From Sinorhizobium sp. RAC02 (GTDB taxonomy: Bacteria; Pseudomonadota; Alphaproteobacteria; Rhizobiales; Rhizobiaceae), in NCBI RefSeq assembly GCF_001713395.1, contig NZ_CP016450.1:2490001-2554000 (forward strand): DNA of 64,000 bases, in the 5' to 3' direction. The translations under genes were made by a program, and so were the position numbers. Below are positions 6,949-14,405 of the stretch, piece after piece. Within the stretch, counting starts at the first letter, position 1. Every line of letters starts with the position of its first letter. A model generated the notes under the pieces. That model did no database searches and was not told the DNA's origin. It saw only the letters and a list, made by a program, of their open reading frames with translations.

Positions 6949-7953
6949 CTAGTGCCGGATACGCGGATTGGCCCAGCCGTAAAGCAGGTCCACCACGAGG
7001 TTGACGATCATGATGACGGCAGCGATCAACATCAGGCCACCCTGCACCACGGCATAGTCGCGCTTGAAGACGCTATCGACCATCCACTTGCCGATACCCG
7101 GCCAGGAGAAGATCGTCTCGGTAAGGATGGCGCCCGCCAGAAGCACGCCGACCTGCAGGCCGATCGTGGTGATGACGGGGATCATCGCATTGCGCAGCGC
7201 ATGCACGCCGACGACCCGGAACGGCGAAAGACCCTTGGCGCGGGCGGTGCGGACATAGTCCTCACCGAGCACTTCGAGCATGGCCGAACGGGTCTGGCGC
7301 GCGATGACCGCGAGCGGGATCGTCGCGAGCACGACGGTCGGCAGGATCAGGTAACTCACCGCCGATTTGAAGGCGCCGGCCTGTCCCGAGATCAGGCTGT
7401 CGATCAGCATGAAACCGGTGACCTGCGGGAAGAAGTACATCAGCGAGATGCGTCCCGAAACCGGCGTCCAGCCGAGATAGCCGGAAAACACGATGATGAG
7501 CAGCAGGCCCCACCAGAAGATCGGCATCGAATAGCCGATGAGCGCGACGCCCATCAGAGACTGGTCGAGCCAGGTCCCCCGTTTCACCGCGGCGAAGACG
7601 CCGGCCGGAATACCGAGGAGAACCGCGACGATGATGGCGCAGAGCGAGAGTTCCAGCGTCGCCGGGAACAGGTTCATGAAATCATCAAGAACCGGCCGCT
7701 TGGTGACGATCGACGAGCCGAAGTCGCCGGTCAGAAGACCGCCGAGATAGTCGAAATACTGGACGTATATCGGTCGGTCGAGGCCGAGCTGGTGCATGAG
7801 CTCGGTGTGCCGTTCCGGAGCCATGACGCGTTCGCCCGACATCAGCATCACCGGATCGCCCGGCAAAAGTCGAATGAAGGAGAACGCGATCAGCGATACC
7901 CCGAGGAACGTGGGTATCAGAACGGCAAGCCGTCCGAAGATGAAGCGCAACAT
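6949..7953 (-). CDS. dppB: Dipeptide ABC transporter permease (DppB type)
   Basis: The 334-residue protein begins MLRFIFGRLAVLIPTFLGVS, the standard DppB/OppB start, and has six membrane segments. It carries the permease motif in EDYVRTARAKGLSPFRVVGVHALRNA. I chose the ATG at 7953, where AAGGGA lies upstream, over a TTG at 7962. It is separated from dppA by 103 bases that hold a strong hairpin with a T run, which should lower its expression relative to dppA. Confidence 0.93.
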   Translation of the reverse strand: MLRFIFGRLAVLIPTFLGVSLIAFSFIRLLPGDPVMLMSGERVMAPERHTELMHQLGLDRPIYVQYFDYLGGLLTGDFGSSIVTKRPVLDDFMNLFPATLELSLCAIIVAVLLGIPAGVFAAVKRGTWLDQSLMGVALIGYSMPIFWWGLLLIIVFSGYLGWTPVSGRISLMYFFPQVTGFMLIDSLISGQAGAFKSAVSYLILPTVVLATIPLAVIARQTRSAMLEVLGEDYVRTARAKGLSPFRVVGVHALRNAMIPVITTIGLQVGVLLAGAILTETIFSWPGIGKWMVDSVFKRDYAVVQGGLMLIAAVIMIVNLVVDLLYGWANPRIRH

Positions 7954-7978
7954 GGGAGCCAATCCCTTCTTTCTTTAG

Positions 7979-8013
7979 AAAAACCGGCGGCTCGAATGTC
8001 TTCGAGCCGCCGG
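7979..8013 (-). terminator. Intercistronic hairpin/attenuator between dppA and dppB
   Basis: A perfect 12-pair stem (7984-7995 with 8002-8013), a six-base loop and five T on the minus strand lie after dppA. It looks like a Rho-independent terminator inside the operon and probably makes the binding-protein mRNA more abundant than the permease/ATPase mRNA. Confidence 0.75.
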
Positions 8014-8056
8014 CCATTACACGCTCTTTGCGGCGTGCCTTTTTTCGTAGCCGATA

Positions 8057-9652
8057 TTACTCGGCGATGTCCACGCCTTCGAAGACGAAGTCACCAAGCG
8101 GAGACTGAACGAAGCCCGAGACCTTCTTGCTCATCGGAACGACGGCAAGCGAATGGTCGAGGGTGTTCCACGGCGCTTCGCGCTTGAAGATGACCTGCGC
8201 CTCTTCATAAAGCTTGGTGCGCTGTGCAACGTCGGCGGTTTCCTTCGCCTTCGTCATCAGGTCGTCGAATTCCTTGTTGCACCACTGCGCACGGTTGTTG
8301 CCGCCGACAGCGTCGCAGCCGAGCAGGGTGTCAAGGAAGTTGTCCGGATCGCCGTTGTCACCGGTCCAGCCGAGGATGGCCGCGCCGTCGCGGTCCTTGG
8401 CAGACGAGAGCTTCAGGTATTCGGCCCATTCGTAGGAGACGATTTCGACTTCGACGCCGACCTTGGCAAGGTCAGCCTGCATCAGTTCTGCTGCACGGCG
8501 GGCGTTCAGCATGTACGGACGAGCAACCGGCATGGCCCAGATCTTCATCTTGAGGCCCGAAACACCGGCGTCCTCAAGCATCTTCTTGGCAGCTTCCGGG
8601 TCGAACTTGTCGTCTTCGACAGCGTCGTTATACGACCACATGGTCGGCGGGATCGGGTTCTTGGCAACGGTTGCCGCACCCTGGAAGACCGCGTCGACGA
8701 TGGCCTGGCGGTTGATCGCCATGTTGAGAGCCTTGCGGACCTCGACCTTGTCGAACGGCGGAACGAGCGTGTTGTAGGCGAGGTAGGCGACGTTGAGGCC
8801 GGCCTGCTCGGAGATGTGCAGGTTCGGATCGGCCTTCAGCTCGGCGACGTCAGCGGCGTTCGGATAGGACATCAGGTGGCATTCACCAGCCTTCAGCTTC
8901 TGCGCGCGAACGGCAGCGTCCGTGGTGATCGCGAAGACGAGATCGTCGATCTTCTGCTTGCCACCCCAGTAATCCGGGTTTGCCTTGTAGCGGATGGCGG
9001 CATCCGGCTGGTAGGCGACGAAGGTGAACGGACCGGTGCCGAGCGGCTGCTGGTTCATCAGCTCCATCTTGCCGGCAGCCTGCAGCTTGTCGGCATATTC
9101 CTTCGATACGATCGAGATGAAGGGCATGCCGAGGTTGGCGAGCAGGGGTGCTTCCGGGCGCTTCAGCGTGATCTTGACCGTCAGGTCATCGACCTTCTCG
9201 ACCTTGTCGAGAACATCCGGAAGACCCATGCCGGAGAAGTATTCCCAGGACGCGCCCGGTACGTACTTGTTCCACGGATTGTCAGCCTTGTACTGGCGCT
9301 CGAACGAGAAGATCACGTCGTCGGCGTTCAGCTCACGCGTCGGCGTAAAATACTCGGTCGTCTGGAACTTCACTCCCTTGCGGAGCTTGAAGGTGTATTC
9401 CTTGCCATCGGCAGAAATTTCCCAGCTCTCGGCCAGCGCAGGCTCGAGTTCCGTCGTGCCGCGCTTGAATTCCACGAGCCGGTTATAAACAGTGTGCGCG
9501 GCCGCATCGAAGGTCTGGCCGCCCGTGTAGAGACCGGGGTCAAAACCTTCCGGTGACGCTTCCGAGCAATATACGAAGGTCTTCGACCAGGCGGCAGACG
9601 CCATCAGCGAGGCAAGCGCCGTCGCAGCGATAAGAGTAGTCAGCTTTTTCAT
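8057..9652 (-). CDS. dppA: Dipeptide ABC transporter periplasmic binding protein (DppA type)
   Basis: The 531-residue precursor starts MKKLTTLIAATALASLMASA with a Sec signal cleaved near AWS/KT (about residue 23). The mature part is an SBP family 5 protein with the typical LxLRKGVKF, LNADDVIFSFER and GTGPFTFV motifs and four cysteines. The open frame continues upstream to 9907, but the ATG at 9652 follows GGGAAG and starts the signal peptide, so it is the real start. It captures peptides in the periplasm for DppBCDF. The 492-base upstream region carries a long hairpin (9926-10003). Confidence 0.94.
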   Translation of the reverse strand: MKKLTTLIAATALASLMASAAWSKTFVYCSEASPEGFDPGLYTGGQTFDAAAHTVYNRLVEFKRGTTELEPALAESWEISADGKEYTFKLRKGVKFQTTEYFTPTRELNADDVIFSFERQYKADNPWNKYVPGASWEYFSGMGLPDVLDKVEKVDDLTVKITLKRPEAPLLANLGMPFISIVSKEYADKLQAAGKMELMNQQPLGTGPFTFVAYQPDAAIRYKANPDYWGGKQKIDDLVFAITTDAAVRAQKLKAGECHLMSYPNAADVAELKADPNLHISEQAGLNVAYLAYNTLVPPFDKVEVRKALNMAINRQAIVDAVFQGAATVAKNPIPPTMWSYNDAVEDDKFDPEAAKKMLEDAGVSGLKMKIWAMPVARPYMLNARRAAELMQADLAKVGVEVEIVSYEWAEYLKLSSAKDRDGAAILGWTGDNGDPDNFLDTLLGCDAVGGNNRAQWCNKEFDDLMTKAKETADVAQRTKLYEEAQVIFKREAPWNTLDHSLAVVPMSKKVSGFVQSPLGDFVFEGVDIAE

Positions 9653-9925
9653 AGTGAGCTTCCCAGATTTGCTTTTTTGTTCTCTTGTTACGGGCTCGGG
9701 TGCATTTCCAGCCCCGGCTTGCGCGGATGGAACGACATTTGCCGCAGGATTGCAATAAGTCTGCGAACAAATTTGTCCATTCGGAAAAAACTCTAGAACA
9801 GCATTCTCCACAGCATTAGGAACCGCGAAAAAGCGGTGCGAATCGCTCGCTGGAGCCCCTGTCAATCCCCACCTGCCCTGATAGCGACGTTCAGGCCGCC
9901 GTGTCATAAGGCGGGCAACGAGGTA

Positions 9926-10003
9926 AGAGGGGCTGTCCTTCGCCGTCTCGCACCGTGGCGGCGGAGCGAGACGGCAAAAAGGAGGACAGCCCCTCTTTTT
10001 TAT
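9926..10003 (+). terminator. Long orphan hairpin with T run in the dppA/luxR intergenic region; possible sRNA 3' end
   Basis: The 492-base gap 9653-10144 contains no gene I can support. Within it a perfect 14-pair outer stem (9926-9939 with 9983-9996) and a perfect 10-pair inner stem (9942-9951 with 9966-9975) run straight into TTTTTTT on the plus strand. No plus-strand coding sequence ends here. The shape fits a terminator of an untranslated RNA starting between dppA and this point, or a mobile palindromic repeat. Confidence 0.55.
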
Positions 10004-10144
10004 TTCCCCTTTCCTATCAGCGAGTTATCGCTCAATCGGCCCGAAAACGGCGAGCCGTCGCGAAATTGTCCCGCAAAACCCTTTGCCGCCAGAGATTGCG
10101 GCGCTAGATTGCATTACGTGGAATCTTGGGGGGTGGGAGGCCAC

Positions 10145-10867
10145 GTGGCCGTACTGAACCAACATTTTAGAAGATACGATTTTGAAGGCGATCTGGAGAA
10201 GGCGCTCAATCGCGTCGATTTCTTTCGCATTTTCCATACGATGGCACTGCGCTACGGCTTCGAGCATTTCGGTGTGCTCCAGCTGGCAAATGAGCATGAG
10301 ACCAGCACGCTTGCCGCTCGCCTCGTGTTGCACGATCTGCCGGCTGGCCTCGCCGAAACCTATGACAAACGCCACCGGCTCAACGACTCCGCTCTGTTCC
10401 GCAGCTTCTACAAATCCACGATCTCGACGGTTTGGCAGGCCTCCGACCATGCGCATAACGGCTCATCCGCCGAGGGCGCCGACTTCATCGACCAGATCGG
10501 CTTCGACATGGCGCTTTCCATTCCGGTGCACTCGGTCGCCGGCACGCGCTACATCGTGCTGTTCCTCGGCGACGGGGACGACATCGGCCGCACCGAGCAT
10601 TTCGAGATCTGCTACGAGGCGAACTGCGCGTTCGACTATTTCCACCGGCAGGTCCTCGCCAACAAGGCGGGCATGGGCCTGACGCCGCGCGAAACGGAAA
10701 TCCTGCGCTGGATTTCCTACGGCAAGACGGCGAGCGAAATCGCCCTCATCGTCTCGGTCTCCGAGCACACCGTGAACTCGCATACCGCGACCATTCTCAA
10801 GAAGCTCGACGTGGTCAACCGCACGCAGATGGTCGCCAAGGCGATCCGCGAGCAGATCATCCAATAG
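10145..10867 (+). CDS. LuxR-family regulator with autoinducer-binding-like domain
   Basis: The 240-residue protein has a PF03472-like ligand domain (residues about 15-165) and a GerE-type helix-turn-helix (LTPRETEILRWISYGKTASE ... VSEHTVNSHTATILKKLDV, about 178-235). The first ATG in the frame lies far inside the domain. I chose the GTG at 10145 because GGGAGG stands just before it and the resulting length is normal for the family. No luxI-type synthase lies in the window, so it would be a solo regulator. Several residues that contact acyl-homoserine lactones are not conserved (NDSALF where YDPVV-like text is usual), so the ligand is uncertain. Confidence 0.85.
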   Translation: MAVLNQHFRRYDFEGDLEKALNRVDFFRIFHTMALRYGFEHFGVLQLANEHETSTLAARLVLHDLPAGLAETYDKRHRLNDSALFRSFYKSTISTVWQASDHAHNGSSAEGADFIDQIGFDMALSIPVHSVAGTRYIVLFLGDGDDIGRTEHFEICYEANCAFDYFHRQVLANKAGMGLTPRETEILRWISYGKTASEIALIVSVSEHTVNSHTATILKKLDVVNRTQMVAKAIREQIIQ

Positions 10868-11024
10868 CGCGCTCGGGACCGCCAAAGGGCATAGCGGCGC
10901 TATGGAACAATTCCTCGCCATAGCAAAGTTAGGGACTTGTTAATGAACGCGGCCTGGAAGACAGTAACCGCCGCTTGTCCGGGCTCCGGACGCCGTTTCG
11001 ACGCAATCAGGTTCAGCTACCACC

Positions 11025-11432
11025 ATGCCAGCACAAGTGCATATCCTGCTCGTCGATGACGATCCTGCGGAAAACCTCATCCTCAGCGCACTCATGCGCA
11101 AGGTGACGAGCTATGCGATCACGCTGCATTATGTGGAGACGGTAGAGGACGCGCTCGGCTTCATCCGTTCGTCCGGCGCGGGGCTCGACATGGTGCTGAT
11201 GGACAACCGGCTTCAGCCGCAGGCGGATTTCCGCGAAACCGTGCCCGAGCTGCGGCGCAACGGCTATATCGGCCCGGTCGGCGTGATCTCGTCGTCGATC
11301 AGCGACGCCTACTTCCAGAAGATCGACGACTACGGCGTCGATTTCCGCATCGACAAGGCCGAACTCGATCCGACGGCTGTCGAATTCATTCTGCAGGAAT
11401 ATGTGAAGCGGGACGTCAGCGCCGGGCAGTAA
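11025..11432 (+). CDS. Single-domain response regulator (receiver only)
   Basis: The 135-residue protein consists only of a receiver domain: acidic residues D11-D13 in LLVDDDP, phospho-acceptor D60 in VLMDNRL, and K111 in the RIDKAEL loop. No output domain follows. The usual hydroxyl residue position is in VISSSIS. Stand-alone receivers act by protein contact or as phosphate sinks; the partner kinase is not evident here. A CtrA-like half-degenerate box lies about 82 bases upstream. Its stop is only 16 bases from the convergent rirA. Confidence 0.85.
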   Translation: MPAQVHILLVDDDPAENLILSALMRKVTSYAITLHYVETVEDALGFIRSSGAGLDMVLMDNRLQPQADFRETVPELRRNGYIGPVGVISSSISDAYFQKIDDYGVDFRIDKAELDPTAVEFILQEYVKRDVSAGQ

Positions 11433-11448
11433 CCGGCGCTGTGCTTTC

Positions 11449-11913
11449 TCAGGCCGCCGGCTGCTGGGCGATCGGCGCGATTTCCAGGCCGAGCAGGAAG
11501 CCGATCTGCGGGCGCGCCTTGACGAGATCATCGATCGTATATTGCTGGAGCACGTCGAAGAAGGCGTTCAACGCCTTGCGCAGCGCCGCGTTGAGGCCGC
11601 AGCTGTCGACCAGCGGGCATTCGACCTCACCCGCCTCGAAACATTCCGCCATGGCGAAGGAATCTTCTGTCACCCGCACCACATCGAACAGCGTGATCTC
11701 GCTGGCGGGCTTCGGCAGGCGCACGCCACCGTTGCGGCCGCGCACCGTCTGAATGATGCCGGCCTTGGTGAGAGGCTGGAGGATCTTGAACAGAAACAGC
11801 TCCGAGACGCCGTAGGCCCGGGCAATCTCCGGAATGCGGCTGAGCTTGTCACCGTTCGCCGCGCAGTACATCAACATGCGCACGGCATAGTTGGTTTGTT
11901 TCGTCAGGCGCAT
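11449..11913 (-). CDS. rirA: RirA, Rrf2-family iron-responsive repressor
   Basis: The 154-residue protein starts MRLTKQTNYAVRMLMYCAAN and contains the winged-helix Rrf2 domain and three C-terminal cysteines, C91, C99 and C105, at the spacing that holds the iron-sulfur cluster in rhizobial RirA. With iron it represses siderophore and iron-uptake genes. The ATG at 11913 has GGAG six bases upstream; an upstream start in the same frame would add 11 unconserved residues. It is divergent from the ferric-binding protein gene fbpA, and an Irr-box-like palindrome lies in the shared region, so cross-control by Irr is likely. Confidence 0.95.
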   Translation of the reverse strand: MRLTKQTNYAVRMLMYCAANGDKLSRIPEIARAYGVSELFLFKILQPLTKAGIIQTVRGRNGGVRLPKPASEITLFDVVRVTEDSFAMAECFEAGEVECPLVDSCGLNAALRKALNAFFDVLQQYTIDDLVKARPQIGFLLGLEIAPIAQQPAA

Positions 11914-11964
11914 CGGGAACTCCGAATCCGGTTTAAGTCCGAACACATATAGGACGGATCGCCG

Positions 11965-11981
11965 TTTAGAACAATTCCAAA
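11965..11981. promoter_or_regulatory. Irr-box-like (ICE) palindrome between rirA and fbpA
   Basis: The site reads TTTAGAACAATTCCAAA, one mismatch from the ICE consensus TTTAGAA-N3-TTCTAAA bound by the haem-responsive regulator Irr in rhizobia. It lies 52 bases before the rirA start. Confidence 0.65.
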
Positions 11982-12022
11982 AAGCGGAAAATCACATTCA
12001 TGTTATGACAGTGGTCGCACGG

Positions 12023-12065
12023 TTGACTGCGGGGGGCAAGCCGTTAAACACGACTTTAGCAGTCA
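12023..12065 (+). promoter_or_regulatory. Putative fbpA promoter with RirA-box-like operator
   Basis: TTGACT (12023-12028) and TAAACA (12045-12050), spaced 16 bases, form a plausible promoter. Directly downstream, 12051-12065 reads CGA-N9-TCA, one mismatch from the rhizobial IRO box TGA-N9-TCA recognised by RirA. The assignment is by pattern only. Confidence 0.4.
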
Positions 12066-12090
12066 GGAATAAACACACTAGGAGGACCAT

Positions 12091-13134
12091 ATGAAACTGC
12101 TCAAGACGTCCCTCGCCGCCCTTGCTCTCTCGACCGCTGGTTTGGCCCTTGCCGTACCGGCTCACGCAGACGGTGAAGTCAACATCTACTCCTATCGCCA
12201 GCCGGACCTGATCAAGCCGCTGCTCGACGAATTCACCAAGGAAACCGGCATCACCACCAATGTGCTCTTCCTCGACAAGGGTCTCGTGGAGCGCATCCAG
12301 GCAGAAGGCGCGAACTCCCCTGCCGACGTTATCCTGACGGTCGATATCGCGCGCCTCACCGAAGCCAAGGACGGCGGCGTCACGCAGCCGGTCCAGAACG
12401 ACACCATCAACAAGGACATCCCGGCGCAGTACCGCGATCCGGATGGCAGCTGGTTCGGCCTCACCACGCGTTCGCGCGTCGTCTACGCCTCGAAGGACCG
12501 CGTTGCGCAGAACGAGATCACCTATGAGGAGCTTGCCGACCCGAAGTGGAAGGGCAAGATCTGCACCCGTGACGGCCAGCACTCCTACAATATCGGCCTC
12601 ACTGCATCGATGATCGCCCATCACGGCGAAGCCGAAGCGGAAAAGTGGCTGACCGGCCTCAAGAACAACCTCGCCAAGAAGCCGGATGGCGGCGACCGTG
12701 ATCAGGCCAAGGCGATCCTCGCCGGCGAATGCGACCTGGCACTCGGCAATTCCTATTATGTCGGCCTCATGCTGACCAATGAGAAGGAGCCGGAGCAGAA
12801 GGACTGGGCGGCCGCCATCAAGGTGCTCTTCCCGAATGCCGGCGACCGTGGCAGCCACGTCAACGTATCCGGCATGGCCCTCGCCAAGAACGCGCCGAAC
12901 AAGGACAATGCCGTGAAACTCATGGAATTCCTGTCGGCCGGCAACGCACAGAAGATCTATGCCGAGCAGGTCTACGAATATCCGGTCCTGCCGGGCGCGG
13001 AGCCTTCGGAGATCGTCAAGTCCTTCGGCACGCTGAAGGCGGATGCCCTGCCGCTCGTCGACATCGCGGCAAACCGCAAGAAGGCCTCCGAACTGGTCGA
13101 TAAGGTCGGCTACAACGACGGCCCGTCGCAGTAA
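12091..13134 (+). CDS. fbpA: Periplasmic ferric-iron-binding protein (FbpA/AfuA type)
   Basis: The 347-residue precursor has a Sec signal ending AHA (about residue 26). The mature protein is an FbpA-like two-lobe binding protein beginning GEVNIYSYRQPDLIKPLL. The tyrosine pair in NSYYVG (about Y222-Y223) is where ferric-binding proteins coordinate Fe3+. AGGAGG precedes the ATG. It is divergent from rirA with iron-type control elements in between. No permease or ATPase gene follows; the only matching permease in the window is at 32298-33983, about 19 kb away. A terminator closes the gene. Confidence 0.92.
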   Translation: MKLLKTSLAALALSTAGLALAVPAHADGEVNIYSYRQPDLIKPLLDEFTKETGITTNVLFLDKGLVERIQAEGANSPADVILTVDIARLTEAKDGGVTQPVQNDTINKDIPAQYRDPDGSWFGLTTRSRVVYASKDRVAQNEITYEELADPKWKGKICTRDGQHSYNIGLTASMIAHHGEAEAEKWLTGLKNNLAKKPDGGDRDQAKAILAGECDLALGNSYYVGLMLTNEKEPEQKDWAAAIKVLFPNAGDRGSHVNVSGMALAKNAPNKDNAVKLMEFLSAGNAQKIYAEQVYEYPVLPGAEPSEIVKSFGTLKADALPLVDIAANRKKASELVDKVGYNDGPSQ

Positions 13135-13162
13135 TTACCCAGCCTCCCAAGGCTAACACAGG

Positions 13163-13190
13163 AAACGGCGGCTCTCGGGCCGCCGTTTTC
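13163..13190 (+). terminator. Terminator after fbpA
   Basis: A ten-pair stem AAACGGCGGC / GCCGCCGTTT with a TCTCGG loop leads into TTTTCGTTT. Confidence 0.88.
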
Positions 13191-13209
13191 GTTTCATACC
13201 TGCTTCGTC

Positions 13210-13278
13210 ATGGTCGGGCCTGACCCGACCATCCGCGCTTCGGGCGCGACCGTGGATCCTCGGCTCAAGGCCGAGGAT
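13210..13278. repeat. RIME-like palindromic intergenic repeat, copy 1
   Basis: Two palindromes about 24 bases apart form the element: ATGGTCGGG-CCTGA-CCCGACCAT (13210-13232) and ATCCTCGGC-TCAAG-GCCGAGGAT (13256-13278). A second copy with the same order and spacing lies at 61029-61095. This two-palindrome design matches the Rhizobium-specific intergenic mosaic elements. Confidence 0.8.
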
Positions 13279-13328
13279 GGCCACAGAGTGTGCGGGTTAC
13301 CGGCGCGGCGGCCGTCAGCCACCGCATC

Positions 13329-14405
13329 CTATTGCAAATCCGGGTCCGACTGGCCGGAGATGATCCGGGCATAGTCGGTGATTTCCTTCTTGCGCTGTGG
13401 CGTGCCCGGATGGGTGGAGAGGATATTGGTGTCCGACTTGTCGCCGAGCTTTTCCTCCAGCAGCGTGAAGAAGCGGGCGATTGCCGTCGGGTCGTAGCCG
13501 GCTTTCGCCATCAGTTCGACGGAGCGGCGGTCGGCTTCGGCTTCGGCACTGCGGGAATAGGAGAGTGCCAACAGGCCGCCGCCCTGCACCAGAACGTCCT
13601 CGACGGCCGAGCCGACGTCGCCGGCGATCAGCATGATCAGGCCGGTCATGCCGGCGGCGCGATAGAATTGCCGGAGACTGTGCTCCAGCTCGACATGGCC
13701 GATCTCGTGCGCCAGCACGCCGATAACCATTTCCGTGTCTCCCCCCGCCAAGGTGACAAGCTGGTCGGTGATGACGAGCGTGCCATCCGGCAAAGCAAAG
13801 GCATTCGGGCCGATCAGCCCGCCGTCGCGGAAATTGAGACTATAGGCGCCAGCACCACGCGGTGACTGCCCGGCGATACGCGCGAAACCGTCGGCGATTT
13901 CCTTGCGACGGCCATCGGGCAGCTTGGTCGGAGAGAAGGTCGTCTGGTCGAGCGCTTCGAGCGTGCCCTTCGCCATGAGCTGCGGCACGATCGGCGGAGT
14001 CGTGGCGATCGCCACTTCGACGAGCGCCGGCACGCCCCAGCGATAGACCGCTCCGCCCAGCACGAAAGCCAGCAGGACGATCACGACAAGGCGCAGGCGG
14101 AACTGTTCCAGCCAGTGCACGATGCCGGCACCGCCCTTGCCCCGCGCCGCGAGGTAGCGATCGATGCCGTCATTGTCCCAGGTCTCGAAGATCGAGCCGT
14201 CGGGGAACGTCACCCGGCGGGGGATGGAGCCGACGCGGCCGGAAATCTCCACCCAGGAGAGGCCCGCACCGGCGAGTGGCTTTTCGCCTCCCACCGGCAC
14301 GGCCGCGATTTCCCCGGCTCGCTCGACGAGGCGAGCCTCGACCGAGCGGCTCGAGCCGGCGGGGTGCCATTCCCCACCGGCGATTGCGGCATTGTCAGAA
14401 GCCAA
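13329..14405 (-). CDS. M48-family membrane metallopeptidase
   Basis: The 358-residue protein has an N-terminal region, one membrane segment (about residues 101-121, LRLVVIVLLAFVLGGAVY) and an M48 peptidase domain with the zinc motif HEIGH at about 233-237 and the downstream glutamate region ALSYSRSAEAEADRRSVELM. It probably degrades misfolded envelope proteins. There is no ATG near the start. TTG at 14405 follows GAAGGG at good spacing and gives the start (M)ASDNAAIAGGEWHP. It overlaps the end of the DUF898 gene by 11 bases, so the two are translationally coupled. Confidence 0.85.
   Translation of the reverse strand: MASDNAAIAGGEWHPAGSSRSVEARLVERAGEIAAVPVGGEKPLAGAGLSWVEISGRVGSIPRRVTFPDGSIFETWDNDGIDRYLAARGKGGAGIVHWLEQFRLRLVVIVLLAFVLGGAVYRWGVPALVEVAIATTPPIVPQLMAKGTLEALDQTTFSPTKLPDGRRKEIADGFARIAGQSPRGAGAYSLNFRDGGLIGPNAFALPDGTLVITDQLVTLAGGDTEMVIGVLAHEIGHVELEHSLRQFYRAAGMTGLIMLIAGDVGSAVEDVLVQGGGLLALSYSRSAEAEADRRSVELMAKAGYDPTAIARFFTLLEEKLGDKSDTNILSTHPGTPQRKKEITDYARIISGQSDPDLQ

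Noticed and set aside
8014..8045. Plus-strand terminator CACGC/GCGTG followed by TTTTTT after dppA
   Set aside because: Five-pair stem only, and nothing is transcribed on the plus strand there.
9818..9845. GGAAC upstream of the luxR-type gene as an EcfG-type promoter
   Set aside because: The -10 position reads GAAT, not CGTT, and the site is 300 bases from the gene.
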